64,000 nucleotides of DNA, taken from the NCBI RefSeq assembly GCF_900109115.1, contig NZ_FNYV01000004.1:310001-374000 (forward strand), in the 5' to 3' direction. Position 1 is the stretch's first letter. Each line of letters opens with the position of its first letter. The notes below the pieces were generated by a model, which made no database searches, was not told the DNA's origin, and saw only the letters and a program-made list of their open reading frames with translations. This document shows positions 36,021 to 48,311 of this stretch, in pieces. Position numbers and translations under genes: made by a program. The DNA comes from Micromonospora phaseoli (GTDB lineage: Bacteria; Actinomycetota; Actinomycetes; Mycobacteriales; Micromonosporaceae).

Positions 36021-36626
36021 ATGAGCGTGGTTCGGTGGATCACTCCCACCATGATGGTCGGCATGCCGGAGACCGTCGCCATCGCGCTGATCACCTCGCT
36101 GTCCACGCTGACCGCCGCCGGGCTCACCGGGCTGGTCACCGCGCTGACCGTGCGCCGGCAGGTTGCCAGCCAGCTCGCCGCCGCTCGGGAGGAGCGAGCC
36201 GAGCAGCGTACGATGCGCCGGGCCCAGGCACGCCGGGACACGTACGTCGGCTTTCTGGCCGCCTGCGACCGGGCGTACCGCGCGCTGGACACCGAGTGGG
36301 TCGGTGCGGAGACAGCACCGGGCGAGGACGCGCCGTATCTGGCGCTGCGCGCGCTCGACGAGGCGTACAACCTGGTTCTTCTGGCGGGTCCGGACCCCGC
36401 CGCCCGGGCCGCCGGGGTGACCGTCCGAAGCGTCAACGAGGAGTACGCCCAGCAGCGCCGGCTCCACCAGGAGGAGGCCACGGACAGCGGCCCGCTGGCG
36501 GCCCGACACCGTGCCGAGCACCTCGCTGTGCTCCGGCGGCGGGCCGAGCGACGCGACGCGTTCGTCACCGCCGCACACGAGGTGCTGGAAGTGGACAGAG
36601 TCGCCGGAGACATCGGTCCGACATAG
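36021..36626 (+). CDS. Single-helix membrane protein with charged helical domain
   Basis: A protein of about 201 residues, family not recognised. One hydrophobic segment (TVAIALITSLSTLTAAGLTGLVTAL, about 16-40) is followed by an Arg/Glu/Ala-rich helix that looks like a coiled coil (AREERAEQRTMRRAQARRD) and a soluble helical domain. This layout suggests an anchored cytoplasmic protein. The start is uncertain: ATG 36021 is used; ATG 36063 just before the helix is possible. Similar proteins are common singletons in actinobacteria. The next 235 bases (36627-36861) show nothing I can support. Confidence 0.65.
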   Translation: MSVVRWITPTMMVGMPETVAIALITSLSTLTAAGLTGLVTALTVRRQVASQLAAAREERAEQRTMRRAQARRDTYVGFLAACDRAYRALDTEWVGAETAPGEDAPYLALRALDEAYNLVLLAGPDPAARAAGVTVRSVNEEYAQQRRLHQEEATDSGPLAARHRAEHLAVLRRRAERRDAFVTAAHEVLEVDRVAGDIGPT

Positions 36627-36861
36627 CCCGGACCGGCGGGTCAGGCCGGCCCGGTGCCGCCGGCTTCCATTTCGTCGCCTGCTCGCTGACGGCGCGCATG
36701 AGATTCCGCCTGCTGTAGTCCCGCGGTCCGGCGCTGCCGTACCCCGCTGTGTCCGCAGTCTGGTTCGCGCGGTACCCCACCCCAGCGGACCACAAGCTGG
36801 ACGCTACCCCGCACCGCTACAACCGACTCACTCTCCGTTGGCGGCTTATCCGCTCGCGCGA

Positions 36862-37494
36862 TCAGTCGATCAGTCCGGTCGCCCGGAGATCGCGCGCCAA
36901 GGCGTCCGCATCGGTGAATGTTTCGGCCCGCAGGCCGGCGCGGCGGGCGGCGGCGACATTGCGCTCGGAATCGTCGACGAAGAACGCGCGTTCGGCGGGC
37001 ACCGAAAGGCGAGTCAGTGCAGCCTCGAACACGGCGGGATCAGGTTTCACCGAGCCGAGAGTGCAGGAGAAGAGCAATTGATCGAACGCTTCGGCGACGG
37101 TCGGCAGGACCCGCGGCAAAGCGCTGAGGAGCAGGTGTCCGTTGTCGGTAAGCAGCGCGGTCGGCCGTCGCTCACGGCATTGCCGGACGAGGGCCAGCAC
37201 ATCGTCGCAGGGCTGGAACGCAAGCGCCCACAGGTTGGCCAGCTCGTCCATCGACCCCCGGAAACCCAGGGCACGGACGCGGTGCCACAGATCCTCCGCG
37301 GGATGGATGCCGCGGTCGCAGTCGCGGTCGAAGCCCGACGTGAAGAGGGCGTCCTGAACCACCTCGAGACGGCTCCCGCACGCCTGCGCGAGACCGTCGA
37401 GTCTCGCCTGCGAATCGAATCGGCAGACCACGCCGCCAAGATCGAAGACCGCGACATCCGGAGGCACCACGTCTGGGCTCGCGGCGAAGCTCAC
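36862..37494 (-). CDS. HAD-superfamily hydrolase (subfamily IA)
   Basis: A 210-residue phosphatase-like protein. Motif I is VAVFDLGGVV with the nucleophile Asp; the usual second Asp two residues on is Gly, as in some YihX-like HAD proteins. Motif II is ALLTDNGH, motif III is in LGSVKPDPAVFEAAL and motif IV is FFVDDSERNVAAARRAG. The helical cap lies at about 20-95. A phosphatase role is plausible, but the changed motif I makes efficient phosphate-ester hydrolysis less certain. The start is ATG 37494. It is on the same strand as the trehalose operon, 86 bases downstream of treZ. Confidence 0.88.
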   Translation of the reverse strand: MSFAASPDVVPPDVAVFDLGGVVCRFDSQARLDGLAQACGSRLEVVQDALFTSGFDRDCDRGIHPAEDLWHRVRALGFRGSMDELANLWALAFQPCDDVLALVRQCRERRPTALLTDNGHLLLSALPRVLPTVAEAFDQLLFSCTLGSVKPDPAVFEAALTRLSVPAERAFFVDDSERNVAAARRAGLRAETFTDADALARDLRATGLID

Positions 37495-37580
37495 AGGGCG
37501 AAGTTATCAGGATCAGCGGGAGCACTGCGCTGCGGAAGACAAGAACTGCCGGTGTGCCGACTGTCCTGTTGCAACGGCGG

Positions 37581-39301
<1,721 letters not shown>

Positions 39302-39305
<4 letters not shown>

Positions 39306-41614
39306 GACGCGGCCTCCCGGGATCGGCCAGTGGGGGCGAGCAGCGCGACGGGATAGCTGGCCAACACCTCCGCCAACTGGACCCGTCCGCCACTGTAGAC
39401 CCGACCGGTGAACAGGCACGACACCTCGTTAACGGGAAGTTGCAGGGCCGTGTCCCGCCAGCCGCCGGCCGCCGCCAGTCGCAGCGGCAGCCGGGTGGCC
39501 ACCGCGATCGCGCCGCCCCGGTCGAAGGCGACGGCGTGCCGGGCGGCCGGCCCGTGCACCATCACCGGCTGGTAGTCGCCGAACAGCTCCGGGTGGTCCC
39601 GGCGCAGCCGCAGGGTCCGCGACACCACCAGCAGCTTCGCCGCGCCGGTGTCGTCCACCGCCGGCCGCCAGCCGGCATCGAGCCGGGCCAGCAGCTCCCG
39701 GCGTACGCCGAAGTCGACCGGGCGGCGATTGTCCGGGTCGACCAGCGAGTTGTCCCACAGCTCGGTGCCCTGGTAGGTGTCCGGCACCCCGGGCATCGCC
39801 AGCTGCACCAGCTTCTGTCCCAGCGAGTTCGACCAGCCGGGCGGGGTGATCTCGGCGGCGAACGCGGCCAGCTCCGCGTTGACCCCCGGGTCGTCGTACA
39901 TGGCGTCGACCAGGACGTGCATCGCGCGCTCGAAGGCCGGGTCGGGGTCCGTCCAACTGGTCGACGCCGACGCCTCCCGGGCCGCCTTCTCCGCGTACGC
40001 GTGCAACCGCTTTCGCTCGACCGGCCAGGCGCCGACGGCGGTCTGCCACAGCAGATGCGCCAGGGCGGCGTCGGGCAGCGGCACCGCCGCCGTCCACCGG
40101 GTGACCTGCTCGGCCCAGCGGTGCGGCAGCTCGGCGAGCACGGCGAGGCGGGCACGGACGTCCTCGCCGCGTTTGGTGTCGTGGGTCGACAGGGTGGTCA
40201 TGCTCGCCGGCCAGCGTTCGTGCCGGGCGGCGGCGAAGCGGTGGAACCGGCCCGGCAGGGTGCCGAAGTGGACGGGGCTGCCGCCCACCTCGTTGAGCGC
40301 CACGAACCGGCTCCACCGGTAGTAGGCGGTGTCCTCGACACCCTTGGCCATCACCGCGCCGGTGAACTGGGGGAAGCGGCGGGCCAACTCGTCGTCGGGG
40401 TCGCGCAGCCGCCGGGTGACCGCGTCCAGCGCGCCGGTCAGGTCGGTGCGGCGGCGGCCTGCCTCGGCGCGGGCGTTGGCCAGGTGCCGGGCACCGTCGG
40501 GCGGGTAACCCCGGTAGACGGCGAAGGCGGCGGCCAACTCGGCCAGGGCGGCGCGGGCCGCGTCGGGGTCCACGTCGGGGGCGAGCGCGGCCAGCCGGGT
40601 CAGCTCCGCCGACAGCAGCCGGGTGGCCGCGGCGAGCTTCGTGTCGTGGGTCAGGTCCGCCCAGGAGGTGGCCCGGCCGGTGAGCCGGGTGTCCAGGGCG
40701 GTGAAGTCGGCCTCGGCGTCGCCGTCGACGAAGAGCCCGCCGACCGCGGCGAGGGCGTCGTAGCCGGTGGTGCCGTCCACCGGCCAGGCCGGCAACTCCT
40801 CCCCGTACTCCAGGATCTTCTCCACGATCAGCCACGCGTCAGGCGCGGCGGCGCGCAGCCGGGCCAGGTAGCCGGCCGGGTCGCGCAGCCCGTCGGGGTG
40901 GTCGACCCGGATGCCGTCGACCTCACCGGCCGCCGCCCACGCCACGATCAGCTCGTGGGTGGCGGCGAACACCTCCGGGTCCTCCACCCGCAGCCCGGCC
41001 AGGCTGGAGACGGCGAAGAACCGGCGGTACGTCAGCTCGGCGTCGCCGCGCCGCCAGGAGACCAGCTCGTAGTGCTGCCGGTCGTGCACCTCGCGAGGGC
41101 TGCCGTCACCGGTGCCGTCGGCGATCGGGAAGCGATGCTCGTGGTAGCGCAGCTCCCCGTCGGCGAGCTTGAGGTCGTCGAGCGCATCAGGGCCCTCGGC
41201 GAGCACCGGCAGCAGCAGCCGCCCCCGCTCCCAGTCGATGTCGAACCAGGGCGCGTACGCCGAATCGCGGCCCCGGCGCAGCACGTCCCACCAGGCCGGA
41301 TTGGCCGCCGGCACGGCGACCCCGGCGTGGTTGGGCACGATGTCCACGACCAGGCCGAGCCCGGCGTCGCGCAGCGCCCGCAGCAGCCGCTGCCGGGCGG
41401 CCTCGCCACCGATCTCCGGGTTGACCTGCCGGTGGTCGACCACGTCGTAGCCGTGCGCGCTGCCCGGGGCGGCGGCCAGCAGCGGCGCGCTGTAGAGGTG
41501 CGTGACGCCGAGATCGGCGAGGTAGCCGGCGAGGCCGGCGGTGGCGTCCAGGTCGAAGCCGGGACGCACCTGCACCCGGTAGGTGGCTCCGACGCGGTGC
41601 GGCTTCGCGGGCAT
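39302..41614 (-). CDS. treY: Malto-oligosyltrehalose synthase
   Basis: Isomerises the reducing-end alpha-1,4 bond of maltodextrins to the alpha,alpha-1,1 bond of maltooligosyl-trehalose. The 770-residue GH13 enzyme starts ATYRVQVRPGFDLDATAG, followed by LGVTHLYSAPLLAAAPGSAH, VDIVPNHAGVAV, the catalytic region DGIRVDHPDGLRDP, WLIVEKILEYGEELP and TTLSTHDTKRGEDVRARLAV. The ending LPVNEVSCLFTGR is also typical. The start ATG 41614 is one base after the glgX stop. Confidence 0.96.
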
Positions 41615-41615
41615 G

Positions 41616-43733
<2,118 letters not shown>

Positions 43734-43905
43734 GTCGCTCCTTCGGCCAAGTGTCGTCAGCGCGCCCGCCACGAGCACACCCGTCCGGGGGACCCCCGGC
43801 GGTGCGCGGGGCGGTAATGCCCCGCACGGTCCGCCACCAATCCATCCGATCGGGTGAATGGCTGGTATCCGCCCGACTGAGCCGAGATGAACCCTGCGGT
43901 GCCCT

Positions 43906-43920
43906 CGGTCACTGTGACCG
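43906..43920. promoter_or_regulatory. Palindrome CGGTCAC-T-GTGACCG (candidate operator)
   Basis: A perfect 7-bp inverted repeat around one base, centred in the divergent region between glgX and the glycosyltransferase gene. The form suits a dimeric repressor. No regulator gene is adjacent. Confidence 0.45.
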
Positions 43921-43941
43921 TCCTCAAGGTGCGGAATCGGC

Positions 43942-43951
43942 CGTCATGACG
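43942..43951. promoter_or_regulatory. Palindrome CGTCATGACG (second candidate operator)
   Basis: A perfect 10-bp palindrome, centred 33.5 bases from the centre of the first one and so about three helical turns away. Shares only the TCA/TGA core with it. Confidence 0.3.
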
Positions 43952-44093
43952 TTTGCTTGTTCCCGGGCGCGTGTTCAGTGCGCCTTCAGATCCTCGCACC
44001 GCCGGACGCGTCTGCGCGTGTCCGAAACCCAACGTGTCCCTTTCGCCGTCATCGACGCCGGCGCGTTCCTCCCTGCACGGACGGAGACTGACT

Positions 44094-45497
44094 GTGACGA
44101 CCCTGCGGGTCGGCGGACGTACCGCCACCGCCTCGGACCGCGTCCACCGCCCCACGATCACCTCGCGACCCCAGGTTCCGGCCCAGCCCGGCCCGCCCGC
44201 CGGGTCGCAGACCCGCCGCATCCTCATGCTGTCGTGGGAGTACCCGCCGGTGCTCGTGGGCGGCCTGGGCCGGCACGTGCACGCCCTGTCGGTGGCCCTG
44301 GCCGCCGCCGGGCACGAGGTCACGGTCGTCACCCGCCACGCCGAGGGCGCCCCGCTGGAGGAGTACGTCGACGGAGTGCGCGTCGTGCGCGCCGCCGAGG
44401 ACCCGGTGACCTTCCCACTGGCCACCGGCTCGCTGCTGGCCTGGACGATGGCGTTCAACCACACCCTGACCCGGGCCGCGCTGCGCGCCGCCGCCACCGG
44501 TGGCTACGACGTGATCCACGCCCACGACTGGCTCGTCGCGCACACCGCGATGACCCTGCGTGAGCACCTCGACCTGCCGCTGGTCAGCACCATCCACGCC
44601 ACCGAGGCGGGCCGGCACCAGGGCTGGCTGCCCGAGGAGATGAACCGCACCATCCACGGCGTGGAGCACTGGCTCGGCGGTGAGTCGAACCGGGTCATCG
44701 TCTGCTCCGGCTACATGCGCGACGAGGTGACCGGGCTGTTCGGCGTGCCGGCCGGCCGGGTCGACGTGGTGCCCAACGGGGTGGAGCCGCACCGCTGGCG
44801 GGTCTCCGCCGCCGCCGTGGCGAAGGCACGCGCCCGGTTCGCCGGGGACGGCCCACTGGTCACCTTCGCCGGCCGTCTGGTGTACGAGAAGGGCGTGCAG
44901 CATCTGCTCGCCGGGCTGCCCCGGCTGCGCGAGCGGCACCCCGGGCTTCGCGCGGTGATCGTCGGCGACGGCCCGTACCGCGGTGAACTGGAGGCCGACG
45001 TGCACCGGCTCGGCCTGGCCGGCACCGTCAGCCTCCCCGGCTTCCTCGGCGGAACGGACCTGCCCGCGGTGATGGCCGCCTCGGACTGCTTCGCGGTGCC
45101 CAGCATCTACGAGCCGTTCGGCATGGTCGCCCTGGAGGGCGCCGCCGCCGGCGCGCCGCTCGCGGTAGCCGAGACCGGTGGGCTCGCCGAGATCGTCGAG
45201 CCGGGGGTCACCGGTGAGACCTTCCGCCCGCACGACCCGGACGCGCTGACCGACGCCGTGCACGCCCTGCTCGCCGACACCGAACGCGCCCGCGTGCTGG
45301 CCCGTCGGGCCCGGGACATGGTCAACGAGCGGTACGGCTGGGCGGCCATCGCCAGCCGCACCGCGTCGGCGTACGCGGCGGCCATCGCCCAGGCGCCGAC
45401 CTTCACCGCCGAGCGCGCGGCGCAGCAGATGGCGCACGGCCGGGCGCTGCCCACGGTCCCCGAGGGCAACCTGCTCGCCGCCGCCGGCCTGCGCTGA
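44094..45497 (+). CDS. GT4 glycosyltransferase, GlgA/GlgM-like
   Basis: A 467-residue GT-B enzyme. The N-terminal domain begins ILMLSWEYPPVLVGGLGRHV, the glycine loop typical of bacterial glycogen-synthase-like GT4 enzymes, and contains YDVIHAHDWLVAHTAM and TIHATEAGRHQGWLP. The C-terminal domain has VTFAGRLVYEKGVQHLLAGL and the E-x7-E region IYEPFGMVALEGAAAGAPLA. In mycobacteria the related GlgA/GlgM makes maltose-1-phosphate or extends alpha-1,4-glucan. The divergent glgX-treYZ operon supports an alpha-glucan role. The start is GTG 44094, with GGAG about nine bases upstream. Confidence 0.88.
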   Translation: MTTLRVGGRTATASDRVHRPTITSRPQVPAQPGPPAGSQTRRILMLSWEYPPVLVGGLGRHVHALSVALAAAGHEVTVVTRHAEGAPLEEYVDGVRVVRAAEDPVTFPLATGSLLAWTMAFNHTLTRAALRAAATGGYDVIHAHDWLVAHTAMTLREHLDLPLVSTIHATEAGRHQGWLPEEMNRTIHGVEHWLGGESNRVIVCSGYMRDEVTGLFGVPAGRVDVVPNGVEPHRWRVSAAAVAKARARFAGDGPLVTFAGRLVYEKGVQHLLAGLPRLRERHPGLRAVIVGDGPYRGELEADVHRLGLAGTVSLPGFLGGTDLPAVMAASDCFAVPSIYEPFGMVALEGAAAGAPLAVAETGGLAEIVEPGVTGETFRPHDPDALTDAVHALLADTERARVLARRARDMVNERYGWAAIASRTASAYAAAIAQAPTFTAERAAQQMAHGRALPTVPEGNLLAAAGLR

Positions 45498-45537
45498 TCC
45501 CGCGCTCCGCCCCGCCGGCAGTGACGCGCGGGGTTCG

Positions 45538-45575
45538 CCGGCCCTGGTCCCGCCACCCGGTGGGACCAGGGCCGG
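45538..45575. terminator. Hairpin after the GT4 gene
   Basis: A 14-bp perfect stem (45538-45551 with 45562-45575) and 10-base loop, 40 bases after the stop codon. The rest of the gap to 45795 shows no supported gene. Confidence 0.7.
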
Positions 45576-45795
45576 AAGCGTCGGTCATCGCCGTCGGCCC
45601 TCTGCGGCGAGCCGGGCGTCGACAGCGGGCGGCGAACCTGTCGAGCTGATGGCGCAGACGGATCACCAGGGCGGCGAGCATCGTCCCGGTCGTTCCCCTG
45701 CGAGCCCCGCTCACCGGCGGCTGATCGCGTCCGCGCGCACCTCAGGCATCGATGACTATGCCTGTAGTATGCGGGTGACGGGGGAGGTGCCGGCT

Positions 45796-46662
45796 GTGCC
45801 GTTCGGGGTCCGCAAGCTCGCCAAGGAGGCCGACCGGATCCGGGTCGAGTTTCTCGACACGGTCAACCGGGGTGATGCCGCCGGTGCCCTGCGGATCGGG
45901 ACCGAACGGCTGCTGCCCGTCTCGGAAGACCTCGTGGCGCGCAGCAACGACTACCTCAACCCGCTCGGGGTGACCCTGCGGAACCTCTCGGCGATCTGCC
46001 AGCAACTCGGGCGTCCCATCGGTCAGTTCCACTTCGCCCAGCGGTCGTTCCACGTCGCCTCCCGGGTCAGCGCCCACGGCCTCGCGTTGCATCCGGGCCT
46101 GGCCGACACCGGCGGGATCGCCGCAACGATCGCCGGCGACCTCGCGGGCAAGGGCTCGCCCCGCCAGGGTGCGCTGAAGGCCTCCGACCAGCAGCTGCTC
46201 CTGCCCACGGCGGCCCTGGTACCGACATCCATCGAACTGATGGGCCGGATCGACTCGTTCCCGTGGGCCTGCCGGATGCGGCTGGCCGCGACCAAGCTAC
46301 GCATGCTGTCCCATCGGGACCTGAAAATGGTGGACTGCGAGTCCCGGGCGATGGTGTGGCTGGCCCGGCTGGCCCTGGAGCAGGGCGACCGCAGGTTCGC
46401 CACCGCCGAGGTCAAAGAGGCACTCCTGTTGTGGATCGACCAGCTCGGCTCCACCAGCCGCTACTGGTCCACCGAGTTGCAGGAGACCTGGACGGTGGCG
46501 GCCGAGGTGCTCGATTCACTGGGCCACCGGCAGGCCGCCACCTCGATCCGGCGCGCGATCCACCAGGCGACGGCGGGCCGCCAGGGCACGACGAGCCTGT
46601 CCGCGCTGGCCGGTGTCCTCGACCTCCGGCAGCACTATCTGGCCACGTTGTCCGCCTTCTGA
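45796..46662 (+). CDS. Helical protein of unknown function
   Basis: A 288-residue soluble protein, all-helical by appearance, with repeats of paired amphipathic helices (LDTVNRGDAAGALRIGTERL, SAICQQLGRPIGQFHFAQRS, LARLALEQGDRRFATAEVKE) reminiscent of TPR-like scaffolds. That resemblance is inference, and I cannot name a family. GTG 45796 is preferred because GGGGGAGG lies eight bases upstream. An ATG at 45769 would add nine residues but overlaps a likely -10 box (TAGTAT). The next gene begins two bases after its stop. Confidence 0.65.
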   Translation: MPFGVRKLAKEADRIRVEFLDTVNRGDAAGALRIGTERLLPVSEDLVARSNDYLNPLGVTLRNLSAICQQLGRPIGQFHFAQRSFHVASRVSAHGLALHPGLADTGGIAATIAGDLAGKGSPRQGALKASDQQLLLPTAALVPTSIELMGRIDSFPWACRMRLAATKLRMLSHRDLKMVDCESRAMVWLARLALEQGDRRFATAEVKEALLLWIDQLGSTSRYWSTELQETWTVAAEVLDSLGHRQAATSIRRAIHQATAGRQGTTSLSALAGVLDLRQHYLATLSAF

Positions 46663-46664
46663 AC

Positions 46665-47279
46665 GTGACCGGCCGGGCAAGCAGCTGGCACCCTGCTCTC
46701 ATGCGAGCGATGGATGGTGGCGACGTCGAGCAAGCGGTGGCCGAGATGGTGCGGGTACTCACACCGCACGAGTCACGGGACTGGCACGCACCCCCGGCGG
46801 GGACGTTGACGTGGAGCTGTTGGACGACCGCGGCCCACGTCGCACATGACCTGTTGGCGTACGCGGGCCAGGTCGCGGCCCGGCCGGACGGCGCGTACCT
46901 GCCCTTCGATCTGGTCGTCCGGGTCGACGCCGCGCCGCGCGACATTCTCCAGGTGGTCACCGCCTGTGGGCGGCTGCTGAGCGGGGCGGTGTCCGCAGCG
47001 GAACCGACCGCTCGCGCCTGGCACTGGGGGCCGACCGACCCGGGCGGCTTCGCCGCGTTGGGCGTCATCGAGACGCTCGTGCACACCTGGGACATCACCC
47101 AGGGGCTCGGGATCGCTTGGCGGCCCCCGACGTCGCTGTGCGCGGCGGTGCTCGCCCGGCTCTTTCCCGACGCCCCGCTGGGTGATCCGGTCGACGTGCT
47201 GCTCTGGTCCACCGGGCGGGCGGAGCTGGCCGGCCGCCCTCGGCTCACGTCCTGGGTGCTGAAGGCCGCCGTGGGATGA
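46665..47279 (+). CDS. DinB/maleylpyruvate isomerase-like (MDMPI) protein
   Basis: A protein of about 204 residues resembling the mycothiol-dependent maleylpyruvate isomerase N-terminal domain, a four-helix DinB fold that binds metal through three His. Candidate ligands are in WTTAAHVAHDLLAYAGQ and in VIETLVHTWDITQGLG. The preceding RVLTPHESRDWHAPPAG is also typical. Members are mycothiol-linked isomerases or unassigned thiol-dependent enzymes. GTG 46665 lies two bases after the previous stop, which suggests coupling; ATG 46701 is an alternative. Neither has a clear ribosome binding site. Confidence 0.75.
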   Translation: MTGRASSWHPALMRAMDGGDVEQAVAEMVRVLTPHESRDWHAPPAGTLTWSCWTTAAHVAHDLLAYAGQVAARPDGAYLPFDLVVRVDAAPRDILQVVTACGRLLSGAVSAAEPTARAWHWGPTDPGGFAALGVIETLVHTWDITQGLGIAWRPPTSLCAAVLARLFPDAPLGDPVDVLLWSTGRAELAGRPRLTSWVLKAAVG

Positions 47280-47444
47280 TCGTCGGCACCGCAGTCGGCG
47301 GCGACGGCACCGACGGGTCAGCTCGACAGCCGGCCGGGTGCCTGCTTGCCCAGGCGCCTGCGATCCGCCGCCGAGGCCGTCCCCGATCCGACACCCGGGC
47401 CGCCGCGGACGACCGCCAGACCCGTTCGGCCAGTTCATTGTGTC

Positions 47445-47460
47445 GTTACGATCTTGTATC
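47445..47460. promoter_or_regulatory. Second occurrence of the TACGATCT/GTATC motif
   Basis: GTTACGATCTTGTATC lies 75 bases upstream of the response regulator start. It shares TACGATCT and GTATCCG with the palindrome at 11428, with one inserted T. TACGAT may be a -10 box. Confidence 0.25.
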
Positions 47461-47534
47461 CGTACTGGTCAGTGCCGGTTGGCATCGGACACACTCGCAG
47501 GCATCCAGCAACGCGAGGTCCGAGGAGGGCGCGG

Positions 47535-48191
47535 GTGCGGGTGCTCCTGGTGGAAGACGACCTGCGCGTCTCGGCGGGTCTCGCATCGGCGCTGCGGCGG
47601 CGGGGGCACGACGTGGTCCAGGCGGTCACCGCGGCCGAGGCGGTGGAGGCGGACCCGGTCGACCTCATCCTGCTCGACATGAACCTGCCCGACCGCGACG
47701 GTCTGGAGGTGTGCCGGCGCATCCGCCAGCACGACGAGGGCGTCGCGATCATCGCCGTCACCGCGCGGGCCGAGGAGCACGACCGGGTGGCCGGGCTGCG
47801 GGCCGGGGCCGACGACTACGTGGTCAAGCCGTTCTCGATGGTCGAGTTGCAGGCGCGCATCGAGGCGGTGATGCGCCGTACCAACCGCACCGCCCGCGCG
47901 GCGAGCGCCCTGCAGGTGGGCGCGCTGCGGATCGATGTGGACGCCCGGCGGGTCTGGGAGGGCGACCGGGAGGTCGGCCTGTCCCGTAAGGAGTTCGACC
48001 TTCTGGTGGCGCTGGCCCGGCAGGCCGGCACGGTGGTGCCCCGGGACCGGCTGCAACTGGAGGTCTGGCAGACCACCTGGGCCACCCGGCACAATCTCGA
48101 CGTCCACGTCGCGGCGCTACGCGGCAAGCTCGACGACGCCGCGATGGTGGAGACGGTACGCGGCGTCGGCTACCGGCTGCGCTGCGGCTGA
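47535..48191 (+). CDS. OmpR-family response regulator without adjacent kinase
   Basis: A 218-residue regulator. The receiver has VEDD, the phospho-acceptor in LILLDMNLPDRDG, Thr in IIAVTARA and Lys in DDYVVKPFSM. The winged helix (about 125-217) includes LSRKEFDLLVALARQAGTVV and NLDVHVAALRGKLDD. The start is GTG 47535, with GAGGAGGG five bases upstream; the upstream open frame is non-coding. No histidine kinase gene is within the window nearby, so it is an orphan by position. The next gene encodes a secreted peptidase, which could be a target (inference). Confidence 0.93.
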   Translation: MRVLLVEDDLRVSAGLASALRRRGHDVVQAVTAAEAVEADPVDLILLDMNLPDRDGLEVCRRIRQHDEGVAIIAVTARAEEHDRVAGLRAGADDYVVKPFSMVELQARIEAVMRRTNRTARAASALQVGALRIDVDARRVWEGDREVGLSRKEFDLLVALARQAGTVVPRDRLQLEVWQTTWATRHNLDVHVAALRGKLDDAAMVETVRGVGYRLRCG

Positions 48192-48311
48192 GCACCCACT
48201 CAGCCGACCGAACCTCAGATCATCCTCAAGAATCCCAGCTCGCGGCCCCGTGGGCGGTCAGGTGCGGGTGTGCTGTGCGTACCCAGCCATCCCTCCTGTT
48301 TGGAGATCCCC

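Larger units (their letters stand above)
43734..44093. other. 360-bp divergent control region of the glycogen/trehalose genes
   Basis: No gene is supported here. It holds a hairpin at about 43806-43831 (GCGGGGC pairing with GCCCCGC), the palindromes CGGTCAC-T-GTGACCG and CGTCATGACG, and the ribosome binding sites of glgX and the glycosyltransferase gene. It must contain both promoters, but I could not pick -35/-10 pairs with confidence. Confidence 0.6.

Noticed and set aside
45590..45714. Short minus-strand ORF (MLAALVIRLRHQLDRF) after the GT4 terminator
   Set aside because: Arg/Pro-rich, no ribosome binding site, and overlaps the promoter area of the next gene.
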